Shown piece after piece: positions 49,612 to 57,377 of a stretch of DNA of 64,000 nucleotides. The stretch is from an uncultured Eubacteriales bacterium (GTDB lineage Bacteria; Bacillota; Clostridia; Oscillospirales; CAG-272), in NCBI GenBank assembly GCA_900546695.1, contig URDX01000004.1, positions 66,497 to 130,496 on the forward strand, in the 5' to 3' direction. The notes under the pieces were generated by a model. The model made no database searches. It saw only the letters and a program-made list of their open reading frames with translations, and was not told where the DNA came from. The translations under genes and the position numbers were made by a program. Within the stretch, counting starts at the first letter, position 1, and each line of letters begins with the position of its first letter.

Positions 49612-50198
49612 CACAGCGCCCCCTTTGTAGATGGTATCTCACCCGCATACGCGGGGTCAATGCTGACCGCCTGACGGAGACTGCGCGCAGCCGACTTGAA
49701 CGCGCCCTCTATTATATGGTGCGAATTGCGCCCCGAAAGCGAGCGCAGATGCAGTGTGCACTCCGCCCGACGCGCAAAGCCGAGCCAGAATTCCTCACAC
49801 AGCTCTGTATCGAAATCGCCGACGCGCTCGGTCGGTATATCAAGCATGTAAACGAGCTGCGCACGCCCCGACAGATCGACCGCGCTGAGAATAAGCGCCT
49901 CATCCATCGGCAGAATGGTGTCGCCGTAGCGTCTGATACCGCGCTTGTCGCCGAGCGCCTCGGAAAATGCGCTGCCGAGCACAATCGCGATATCCTCTAC
50001 GGTATGGTGATAGTCTACATTAGTATCGCCCTTGCAGCGCACACGGAGGTCGAACCGTCCGTGCGACGCGAACAGGGTCAGCATATGGTCAAGAAAGCCG
50101 CAGCCCGAATCAATATCGCTCTTTCCGCTGCCGTCAAGATCAAGGGTCAGCGAGATGTCGGTCTCCGCGGTTTTTCGGTCAATACTTGCCACTCTCAT
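49611..50198 (-). CDS. hisB: Imidazoleglycerol-phosphate dehydratase
   Basis: The 195-residue monofunctional HisB contains the di-His manganese motifs 'DYHHTVEDIAIVLG' and RNSHHIIEGAFKSAARSL plus the N-terminal DIDSGCGFLDHML. The phosphatase half of enterobacterial HisB is absent, matching the presence of the PHP phosphatase gene. It overlaps hisC by 4 bp. Confidence 0.97.
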   Translation of the reverse strand: MRVASIDRKTAETDISLTLDLDGSGKSDIDSGCGFLDHMLTLFASHGRFDLRVRCKGDTNVDYHHTVEDIAIVLGSAFSEALGDKRGIRRYGDTILPMDEALILSAVDLSGRAQLVYMLDIPTERVGDFDTELCEEFWLGFARRAECTLHLRSLSGRNSHHIIEGAFKSAARSLRQAVSIDPAYAGEIPSTKGAL

Positions 50199-51262
50199 GA
50201 TTTTTCTTCCTTTATTATATCGGATATTGCGTCGAGCAGTGCGGACATCTCGTCCTCGCTGCCCACCGTGATACGGTTCCAGTCGTCGAGCCGCGGAGCG
50301 GTGAAATGCCTGACGAGTATTCCCCTCGCCTTCAGCGCCTTATACAGCGCCGCACCGCCGATATCGGGGCTTTTTGCAAAGAGAAAGTTCGCACTCGACG
50401 GCAGTACGGTAAAGCCAAGCCCGCGCAGCGATTCCGCCGTCCGCTCGCGCGTCGCGATAATGCGGCTGCGGCATACGTCAAAATATTCGCGGTCGGCAAG
50501 CGCACCGACACCCGCCGCCATCGTCATGCGGTTGATATTGTAGGGGTTGACCGAGTAACGCAGCGTTTCGAGATCGCGTATCAGTTCCGCCGAGCCGATA
50601 CCGATGCCGAGACGCGCGCCCGCAAGACTGCGCGACTTTGAAAAGGTCTGCACAACAAGCAGGTTATCATATCGCTGCGTCAGCGGTACGGCGCTCTGCG
50701 CGCCGAAATCGACATACGCCTCGTCGATAACAACGACGTTGTCTGGGTTCTCACGGACTATTGCCTCGATATCGTCGAGCCCGAGCGCCATTCCCGTCGG
50801 GGCGTTCGGATTTGCGATAAATACCGTGCCGCCCGCAGAAAAATAATCGCGGGGATCTATCGAATAATCCTCCCGCAGCGGAACGGTGCGATACAAAACG
50901 CCGCACTGCTCGGCAAAAACGGGATAAAAGCCGTAGGATATATCGGGGAAAATCGCGGGGCAGCGATTGTCACAGAAGGCGGAAAAAGCAAAATTCAGCA
51001 CCTCATCCGAGCCGTTACCAAACACTACCGCGTCCTCACCGATGCCGAAATACTCCGCCGCCGCAGCTCTGAGCGAGCGGCACTGCGGGTCGGAATAGAG
51101 CATGCAGCTGTTTGCTTCCTCGCGCGCAAGTCTGCACGCGACGGGAGACGGCGGATAGGGCGACTCGTTTGTATTAAGCTTTATATATCGCCTGTCCTGC
51201 GGCTGCTCCCCCGGTGTATACGGTGTCAGAAGCGAATACTTATCCGAAAAAAATCTGCTCAT
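50195..51262 (-). CDS. hisC: Histidinol-phosphate aminotransferase
   Basis: The 355-residue PLP enzyme (fold type I) has LNTNESPYPPSP near the N-terminus, a FGNGSDEVLNFAF cofactor region, NPNAPTG, and the PLP lysine in QTFSKSRSLAGARLG. It catalyses the seventh step. It starts 185 bp after hisD, across a quasi-repetitive spacer. Confidence 0.96.
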   Translation of the reverse strand: MSRFFSDKYSLLTPYTPGEQPQDRRYIKLNTNESPYPPSPVACRLAREEANSCMLYSDPQCRSLRAAAAEYFGIGEDAVVFGNGSDEVLNFAFSAFCDNRCPAIFPDISYGFYPVFAEQCGVLYRTVPLREDYSIDPRDYFSAGGTVFIANPNAPTGMALGLDDIEAIVRENPDNVVVIDEAYVDFGAQSAVPLTQRYDNLLVVQTFSKSRSLAGARLGIGIGSAELIRDLETLRYSVNPYNINRMTMAAGVGALADREYFDVCRSRIIATRERTAESLRGLGFTVLPSSANFLFAKSPDIGGAALYKALKARGILVRHFTAPRLDDWNRITVGSEDEMSALLDAISDIIKEEKS

Positions 51263-51447
51263 CTTACACTGCTTTCACGGCGAAAGCGTCCTTTCTCATG
51301 TATACTGCGGCTTTTTTGTCGCGCATTCGGCTGCAGCGCATTCGGTTCGGCTGTAGCACATTCGGCTATGTATCGTGCCATCGCGGTTCAGCACATCACA
51401 TTATCGCACTTTACTGCATTATCGCTGTACCGCGCTGTCGCGTATTA
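51263..51447. other. Quasi-repetitive spacer inside the his operon (hisD|hisC)
   Basis: It holds three drifting copies of a roughly 15-17-bp unit (GCGCATTCGGCTGCA, GCGCATTCGGTTCGGCTGTA, GCACATTCGGCTATGTA; 51324-51375), followed by CATTATCGC/ACTGCATTATCGC units. No gene is seen. Confidence 0.6.
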
Positions 51448-52731
51448 TCAGTCCTTATTGCGTTCGCCGCGGACGAGTGCGCTGCGGGCATGAGCCGTCA
51501 GCCCCTCCTTGCGCGCAAAATATGCGACCTTGTCCGCGACCTTTTCAAGCGCCGCGCCCGTGTAGTAGGTGAACTGCGTCTTTTTGACAAAATCGTCGAC
51601 CGAGAGCGGGCTCGAAAATCTTGCACTGCCGCCTGTGGGAAGGGTGTGATTAGGTCCCGCGAAGTAATCGCCGAGCGCCTCGGGGCAGTTTCTGCCCATA
51701 AATACCGACCCTGCGTTGCGCACCGAATCGAGCAGGTCGAAGGGGTTTTCTACACACAGCTCAAGATGCTCGGGGGCTATCTCGTTCGCGATATCAATCG
51801 CCGACGCTACGGACGGCGCAACGATTATCTTTCCGTTATCGTCGATAGACGCGCGGGCGATGTCGCAGCGCTCGAGCAGCGGCAGCTGACGCTCTATCTC
51901 CTCACGCACCGCCTCTGCAAGCACACGGGAATCGGTAACGAGCACCGCGCTCGCCATGCGGTCGTGCTCAGCCTGCGAGAGCAGATCCGCAGCGACGCAG
52001 ACAGGGTCGCTTCCGCCGTCGGATACGATAAGTATCTCACTCGGACCCGCTATCATGTCGATGGAAACAGCGCCGTAAACCTGTCGCTTTGCCTCTGCTA
52101 CGTATGCATTCCCGGGACCGACGATCTTGTCGACGCGCGGAACGGTCTCCGTTCCGTACGCAAGCGCCGCAACAGCCTGCGCACCGCCGACCTTGAATAT
52201 CCTATCAACTCCCGCGACCGATGCGGCTGCGAGAATAACGGGCGGAATGCTGCCGTCACGGCAGACGGGGGTAGTGATAACGACCTCGCGGCAGCCGGCT
52301 ATCTTTGCGGGGATAGCGTCCATAAGAACGGTAGACGGATATGCCGCCGTTCCGCCGGGCACATACAGACCCGCGCGCTCAATGGGCATTACCTTCTGTC
52401 CGATAACAACACCCTCTCGCTCGCTTATGATAAAGCTGCTGCGCTTCTGATGCCCGTGAAACTCGCGTATATTGTCCGCCGCCTCGCGCAGTATGCGGAG
52501 GAATTCGGGCTCGACCGACTCAAGCGCCGCATCTATCTCACCCGCGCTCACCGTCAGACTGTCAAGCTCGGGGCTGTCAAAGCGTCTGCCGTACTCGAGC
52601 AGCGCCGCGTCTCCCCGAGCACGTACATCGGCTATAATGTCGCGCACCGTATCCTCAGCGCCTGCGCGCGGCTCGGTGCGTGCGAATATCTCGCTGCGCT
52701 CTACCTCTCCGTATTCGAGTATCCTTATCAT
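51448..52731 (-). CDS. hisD: Histidinol dehydrogenase
   Basis: The 427-residue zinc enzyme performs the final two oxidations to histidine. Visible are GPGNAYVAEAKRQVYG, the GPSEILIVSDG segment, the zinc-region LLSQAEHDRMASAVLV and PTGGSARFSSPLSVDDF. It starts 3 bp after the hisZG fusion. Confidence 0.97.
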   Translation of the reverse strand: MIRILEYGEVERSEIFARTEPRAGAEDTVRDIIADVRARGDAALLEYGRRFDSPELDSLTVSAGEIDAALESVEPEFLRILREAADNIREFHGHQKRSSFIISEREGVVIGQKVMPIERAGLYVPGGTAAYPSTVLMDAIPAKIAGCREVVITTPVCRDGSIPPVILAAASVAGVDRIFKVGGAQAVAALAYGTETVPRVDKIVGPGNAYVAEAKRQVYGAVSIDMIAGPSEILIVSDGGSDPVCVAADLLSQAEHDRMASAVLVTDSRVLAEAVREEIERQLPLLERCDIARASIDDNGKIIVAPSVASAIDIANEIAPEHLELCVENPFDLLDSVRNAGSVFMGRNCPEALGDYFAGPNHTLPTGGSARFSSPLSVDDFVKKTQFTYYTGAALEKVADKVAYFARKEGLTAHARSALVRGERNKD

Positions 52732-52734
52732 TGC

Positions 52735-54324
52735 TTACTCCCCCTTTTCGCGAGTCATTTCGGACAGCTTTGCAACGATATCGTCTATCGCCTCTCTGCC
52801 GAACTTATATGACGATTTATTTGCTATCAGCCTTGCGCTGATGTCGAATACCTCCTGCTTGACCTCAAGATTATTTTCGCGGAGCGTAGCGCCCGTCTCG
52901 ACGATGTCGACGATAACGTCCGACAGCCCGAGCAGCGGCGCGATCTCTATCGAGCCGTTCAGATGAATGATGTCGATATCTATGCCGCGCGAGAGATAAT
53001 AGCGCTTTGCGACCGACGAAAACTTAGTTGCGACGCGCAGCGTGTTTCCGGGTGTGTAGCTGAAATCACGCGGACCCGCGACCGCCATTCTGCATCTGCC
53101 CTTTCCCGTGTCAAGCAGTTCGTATACATCGGGCTCGTACTCGGCAAGAATGTCCTTGCCGCATACGCCGATATCGGCTGCGCCGCGCTCGACATATATC
53201 GCAACGTCGGACGGCTTGACCCAGAAATAACGCACCCGCTTTTCGGGATTTTCGAAGAACAGCTTGCGATTCTGCTCGCATATCGAAGGGCACTCATAGC
53301 CCGCGCGGGCAAACATCGCGTATATCTTCTCGCCGAGTCTGCCCTTCGGCAGTGCGACGTTGAGATAATCGCCCGGCAGTCTGCCCTGCTCCTCCCCGCC
53401 GTCGCCTATCCGCTCGAGCATGTCCGCATAAACGGCAAAGCCGACCGCGCGCGAGCGGCGCTGCATTCTGTGCATAAGTCGGTCGTACCGACCGCCCGAC
53501 AGCACTGCATCGGGAACGCCGTGTACATAGCCCTTAAAGACGATGCCGCAATAGTATCCGGGATCGCAGACTACCGAAAAATCGACATCGACCGAGTCCG
53601 AGAATTCGCTCTCGGATATCGCTTCGAGCGTCAGTATGAACGCACCGAGCGACGCGCATGACGAGTCTGCAAACAGTCTGCGCAGCTCGGGAAGCGTCTC
53701 GGATACCTTACCGTGAACCGACGCAAGCGCGCAAAGCAGCTCGGTGCTCTCCGAGGAGAAGCCGTACTCCGAGCAGACCGTGCGCAGTGCGGAATAGCTG
53801 CGGTCGCCGAGTGCGGAAAATACGCGCCCCCGCGCTTCCGCAGCACTGCTCTCCCCCGACATCGCCTCCTCGATAACGTCGAGGCTAGACAGCGCGAGCA
53901 CCGAGCGGTCGGAAATCTGAGAAAGGCTCTGCGCCGCAAGTCTTATGACCTCAAGCAGCTCCGCCCTGCCGACCTTTCCGATGCATTCGAGCCCCGCCTG
54001 AAGCATCTCCTTGTACGAGCCCGTACCGCGCGATACGCGATAAACGTTCTCACGGTAAAAGACCTTTTGTACCTCGTCGGGACGGTCGCCGAGATTCTTA
54101 ACTATCGAGAGCGTCACATCGGGCTTGAGCGCCATCAGCCGACCGCTCGTGTCGGTAAATGTAATTACGTTATCCGATATCAGAAAATCCTTGTTATCCG
54201 CATACAGATCGTATTCTTCAAACTTGCTCATCCGATAGGGCGTGTACCCCGCATCGAGATACATCTGCTGCAAGCCGAGCACAATTCGCTCGCTCCTCTG
54301 CATCAATTCGTCGTTTATCTGCAT
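52735..54324 (-). CDS. hisZG: Fused ATP phosphoribosyltransferase: HisZ regulatory plus HisG short-form catalytic domain
   Basis: A 529-residue protein combines two normally separate subunits. Residues 1-about 312 are HisZ, a catalytically dead histidyl-tRNA-synthetase-like domain (VFYRENVYRV, VLSGGRYDRLM at about 275-285). Residues about 320-529 are the short HisG (LNVALPKGRLG, VKPSDVAIYVERGAADIGV, and the PRPP-binding VDIVETGATL near 472-481). A Gly/Glu/Asp-rich linker (about 306-319) joins them. The enzyme catalyses the first, feedback-controlled step. It is the first gene of the complete his operon with its own promoter. No T-box or His-codon-rich leader is seen in the about 30-nt untranslated region. 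Confidence 0.95.
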   Translation of the reverse strand: MQINDELMQRSERIVLGLQQMYLDAGYTPYRMSKFEEYDLYADNKDFLISDNVITFTDTSGRLMALKPDVTLSIVKNLGDRPDEVQKVFYRENVYRVSRGTGSYKEMLQAGLECIGKVGRAELLEVIRLAAQSLSQISDRSVLALSSLDVIEEAMSGESSAAEARGRVFSALGDRSYSALRTVCSEYGFSSESTELLCALASVHGKVSETLPELRRLFADSSCASLGAFILTLEAISESEFSDSVDVDFSVVCDPGYYCGIVFKGYVHGVPDAVLSGGRYDRLMHRMQRRSRAVGFAVYADMLERIGDGGEEQGRLPGDYLNVALPKGRLGEKIYAMFARAGYECPSICEQNRKLFFENPEKRVRYFWVKPSDVAIYVERGAADIGVCGKDILAEYEPDVYELLDTGKGRCRMAVAGPRDFSYTPGNTLRVATKFSSVAKRYYLSRGIDIDIIHLNGSIEIAPLLGLSDVIVDIVETGATLRENNLEVKQEVFDISARLIANKSSYKFGREAIDDIVAKLSEMTREKGE

Positions 54325-54356
54325 CGCTGTGTCTCCTGTTCTTTCTTTGCTCTGTT

Positions 54357-54385
54357 ATTTTATCACTTTAATTCGTTAAAGTCAA
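54357..54385 (-). promoter_or_regulatory. Promoter of the histidine operon
   Basis: On the minus strand, TTGACT (54385-54380), a 17-bp spacer and TAAAAT (54362-54357) lie about 33 bp upstream of hisZG. The leader is therefore too short for a T-box attenuator. Confidence 0.8.
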
Positions 54386-54688
54386 TAGCCAAAGCTCATT
54401 TTATTTTTTAAAAATATATGTCGTGCCGCCGTATTTCGCCGTCATGACGCAGCCGCCGTCGCTGCATCGTAACTCCACCGACCGAAATCAGCTCGCCGCC
54501 GTCGCATCATTACCGTCACCACAGTGCCAACGCCGTCACACCACCCACCGTTGCAGCGTCCCCGCCGCCGTACCGCGCCGCCGCATCTTTCACTCAGCCG
54601 CCCCCGTCATACACCCCCGCGCGGGGTCATATATATTACCGAGCTCAGGCAATACCGAAAGCATATAATATAATGAAAGGAAATCACC
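54386..54688. other. Divergent intergenic region hisZG|ddh
   Basis: An AT-rich stretch upstream of the his promoter is followed by about 190 bp of quasi-repetitive CCGCCGTCGC / CGCCGTCAC-type units (54425-54610). A TATAAT with no clear -35 box lies just upstream of ddh. No gene is seen. Confidence 0.5.
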
Positions 54689-55642
54689 ATGATACGAATA
54701 GGAATATACGGCTACGGCAATCTCGGGCACGGAGTTGAAGAAGCCGCGGCGCGCAGCAGCGACATGCAGACGGCGGCAATATTTACACACCGCGCACCGG
54801 ACGGACTGTCTTCCCCGTTCGGCACGCTGATACTCCCGACCGAAGCGACCGACGAACAGGCGGAGCGGATAGACGTTATGATAGTATGCTCGGGCTCCGC
54901 GCAGGATACGCCCATTGTCTCGCCCGCGCTCGCCCGCCGTCATTCGATAGTCGACAGCTACGACTGTCACGGGCGCATCGCCCGTCATATCAGTGCGGTC
55001 GACGCAGCAGCGCGGGAGGGCGGAACGCTTGCGCTTGTCGCGGCGGGATGGGATCCGGGGCTGTTTTCGATAATGCGGGCATTCGGCGAAGCCTTCATCC
55101 CGCACGGCGAGAGCTTTACATTCTGGGGGCGCGGGGTCAGCGCGGGGCACTCCGAAGCAGCAAGGCATGTAAGGGGCGTTATCGACGCGCGCGAATACAC
55201 CGTTCCGATACCGCTCGCCGTCGACCGTGCGCGCAGCGGTGAAGGAAAGCCGAGCGAGCGCGAAATGCACCGCCGCGAATGCTACGTTGTCGCCGCACCC
55301 GACGCAGACCGCGAACGCATTGCCGCGGATATCCGCGCGATACCCGATTATTACGAGCCGTACGACACGGAGGTCATCTTTATAACTGCCGAGCAGATGG
55401 AGCGCGAGCACGCAGGAATGCCGCACGGCGGAAGGGTTATACGTCACGGCGAGGGCAGCACGGCGGAATTCTCGCTGCGGCTCGATTCAAATCCGCGTTT
55501 TACCGCGTCGGTGCTGCTCTGCTGTGCGCGCGCCGTCGCACGTATGCATGAAAACGGGGAGCGCGGATGCCGCACGGTGCTCGATATTCCGCCTGCATTT
55601 CTGCTCCCGCAGAGCGATAAGAGGCTGCACGAGCTGCTGTAA
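54689..55642 (+). CDS. ddh: meso-Diaminopimelate D-dehydrogenase
   Basis: The 317-residue NADPH-dependent enzyme makes meso-diaminopimelate in one step from tetrahydrodipicolinate. The N-terminal Rossmann motif is IGIYGYGNLGHGVE (residues 4-17). Family signatures are CSGSAQDTP, VDSYDCHGRI, AAGWDPGLFS and FTFWGRGVSAGHSEAAR. Length is near the typical 320-330. It indicates direct-type m-DAP peptidoglycan and lysine synthesis. The ribosome-binding site is AAAGGA. Confidence 0.95.
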   Translation: MIRIGIYGYGNLGHGVEEAAARSSDMQTAAIFTHRAPDGLSSPFGTLILPTEATDEQAERIDVMIVCSGSAQDTPIVSPALARRHSIVDSYDCHGRIARHISAVDAAAREGGTLALVAAGWDPGLFSIMRAFGEAFIPHGESFTFWGRGVSAGHSEAARHVRGVIDAREYTVPIPLAVDRARSGEGKPSEREMHRRECYVVAAPDADRERIAADIRAIPDYYEPYDTEVIFITAEQMEREHAGMPHGGRVIRHGEGSTAEFSLRLDSNPRFTASVLLCCARAVARMHENGERGCRTVLDIPPAFLLPQSDKRLHELL

Positions 55643-56011
55643 GGACCGAACGGGCTGCCGTTAGCTCCCCAAAGGGACATTTTTCCGTATTTTTCGACAT
55701 AATGTGCAATATTACCGCCGGAGCACAGGAAAAAATTCTGCGTATTTTGACAAATATATTGACTTTAAGACAATTATATGTTATCATGTGAACGTAGATA
55801 CTCCTAATATTAACAATGTAAGAATACCGAGTATGCATCGGAATTAATTTTGCCAAGCGCCGCTCGGTTATAAATCGTATACAAGAGAGAAAGGGCTGAT
55901 ACCGTTGAACAGCGCAGACCGATAACCGAGGGATATAAAGGCAACCACACATCAAATACCAACATCAAACATAACATTAAAGACTGCCGCAAAACAGAAA
56001 GGACTGTCATT
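55643..56011 (+). promoter_or_regulatory. Promoter and long leader of the first dockerin gene
   Basis: TTGACT (55759-55764), a 17-bp spacer and TATCAT (55782-55787) start a leader of about 220 nt. In the leader, CTCGGTTAT (55863-55871) pairs with ATAACCGAG (55922-55930), enclosing GCTG/CAGC. The region just after ddh has small hairpins before ATTTTTCC that may end the ddh transcript. Confidence 0.6.
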
Positions 56012-56995
56012 ATGAAAAAGTTTATGCTCCCGTGCGCACTGCTCATAGCCTCCGCTATGCTCTGCCCCATCGCAGCCGAGGAAACACCCTCTCCCACCGA
56101 AGAGATACACGACCGTATAACCTACGGTACGCCGACCGTCGACGGTGAACTCGATGATCTGTACACCCGCTCCGCGAAGGTAGAATATAAGCTGCAGCCG
56201 TGGTTCTGCCATGAGGACGGCAGCCTCACCGAGGAGGAAGCCGCAGAAAAATACAAATGGGCAGACGGTATCGAGGCAAGCTCTTACGCTCTGTGGGATG
56301 ATGCAAATATCTACTATTATTTCGAGGTAAAGGACAGCTCCATCGGTCTGTTAGACATGAATGAGCTCGACCCCGATATGCCGAATGGTTATGCACTGCG
56401 CTGGCAGGATGGCGTAAGTATCACGCTTAAGACACCGGGCGGAGGGTCTGCGACCGTCTTTGTCGAGCGCGGAGGGCGGATAGCCGGAATCGTAAACGGA
56501 GAAAACCTCACCACACTCAGCGCGCTCAGCTACGACGGCTCGTCCGACACGCAGCCGAACAGCGGCTGCTATGCCGTTAAAAACACCGACACGGGCTACT
56601 CCGTTGAGCTGAAGATACCGCTCACCGAGCAGGCTATCGAAAAAACGCTCAAGCTCGGCAGCTCGATCGAAGCCTCGGCTCAGATAATGAATTACATCGG
56701 CGAAAAGCGGTACGAGCGCCCCGAAAACCTCAAAGGAGCATGGTACTCCGAGATGGTATACGGAACAAAGTACGACATCTCGACCGCATCGCAGACAAAG
56801 CGTTATATCGACCTTGTCGGCACAAGCAGCGGCGATCTCAACGGCGACGGCAGTCTCACCACATTAGACCTCATCCGGCTGATGAAGAACATTGCGGGTA
56901 AGGCGGAGCCTACTCCTATTCAGGATGTAAACCTTGACGGTGCCGTAGATGTACGCGACCTTGTCGCACTGATGAAGCTCATCGCACGCAGCTGA
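56012..56995 (+). CDS. Secreted CBM9-like protein with type I dockerin
   Basis: The 327-residue protein has a signal peptide (residues 1-about 22), then a CBM9/DOMON-like beta-sandwich (about 33-260). It opens 'ITYGTPTVDGELDDLYTRSA', with SSYALWDDANIYYYFEVKD and later VELKIPL. A C-terminal type I dockerin (about 272-327) carries two calcium-binding repeats: GDLNGDGSLTTLDLIRLMKN and DVNLDGAVDVRDLVALMKL. Dockerins attach proteins to cohesin-bearing scaffoldins on the cell surface or in cellulosomes. No cohesin gene is in the window. It is paralogous to the protein at 59.4 kb. Sugar ligand unknown. Confidence 0.88.
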   Translation: MKKFMLPCALLIASAMLCPIAAEETPSPTEEIHDRITYGTPTVDGELDDLYTRSAKVEYKLQPWFCHEDGSLTEEEAAEKYKWADGIEASSYALWDDANIYYYFEVKDSSIGLLDMNELDPDMPNGYALRWQDGVSITLKTPGGGSATVFVERGGRIAGIVNGENLTTLSALSYDGSSDTQPNSGCYAVKNTDTGYSVELKIPLTEQAIEKTLKLGSSIEASAQIMNYIGEKRYERPENLKGAWYSEMVYGTKYDISTASQTKRYIDLVGTSSGDLNGDGSLTTLDLIRLMKNIAGKAEPTPIQDVNLDGAVDVRDLVALMKLIARS

Positions 56996-57377
56996 TACAC
57001 GGCGCCGTGTTGCGCGCAGCGATACATGAACAGTGCATGTGCACAGCTAATGCACAGACAACGTCACGCACAGTCGGCATGCGGACAACGCATTATGTGC
57101 TTCTGTCACGACGGCGGCGCATCGCGCGCTGCTGATACGCAGACGACGCATTGCGCGCTGCGGAAGCATAAATTCGCGCGTTCGCGCACTAAATACCATA
57201 TTTTTGCATTATTTTATTCCAATCTCTTGACAATTTGGAAATATAAGTATATAATGTTTACAGGTGCAACGTTGCAGCACATCCGTATCCATTATATAAC
57301 ATAGGCGCACGGGGCTTTTATACCGATATAAAAGCCCCGCGGCAGCCGACTGTTGTCAGACGAAAGGAATATGTAAT
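56996..57377 (+). promoter_or_regulatory. Leader region of the subtilisin-like protease gene
   Basis: The left part (56999-57200) is quasi-repetitive (CATGTGCACAGC, GCATGCGGACAACGCAT, GCGCGCTGC units). A consensus promoter follows: TTGACA (57227-57232), 17-bp spacer, TATAAT (57250-57255). Between promoter and gene is a perfect 13-bp hairpin, CGGGGCTTTTATA/TATAAAAGCCCCG (57310-57322 with 57327-57339, loop CCGA), without a T run. It is more likely a 5'-protective or attenuator structure than a terminator. Confidence 0.7.

Noticed and set aside
51214..52812. 532-codon open frame on the plus strand over the hisD region
   Set aside because: It is antisense to hisD, which has all family motifs. 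Long antisense frames are expected in GC-rich genes; the translation has no recognisable domain and no ribosome-binding site.
54325..54360. T-box or His-leader attenuator upstream of the his operon
   Set aside because: The promoter is only about 33 bp from the start codon, leaving no room for a T-box or leader peptide.
55872..55945. TPP-riboswitch-like words (GGGCTGATACC, TTGAAC, AGGGATA) in the leader of the first dockerin gene
   Set aside because: The obligatory first thi-box half (GGGGTGCC-like) and correct P4/P5 pairing are missing, and the downstream gene has no link to thiamine.
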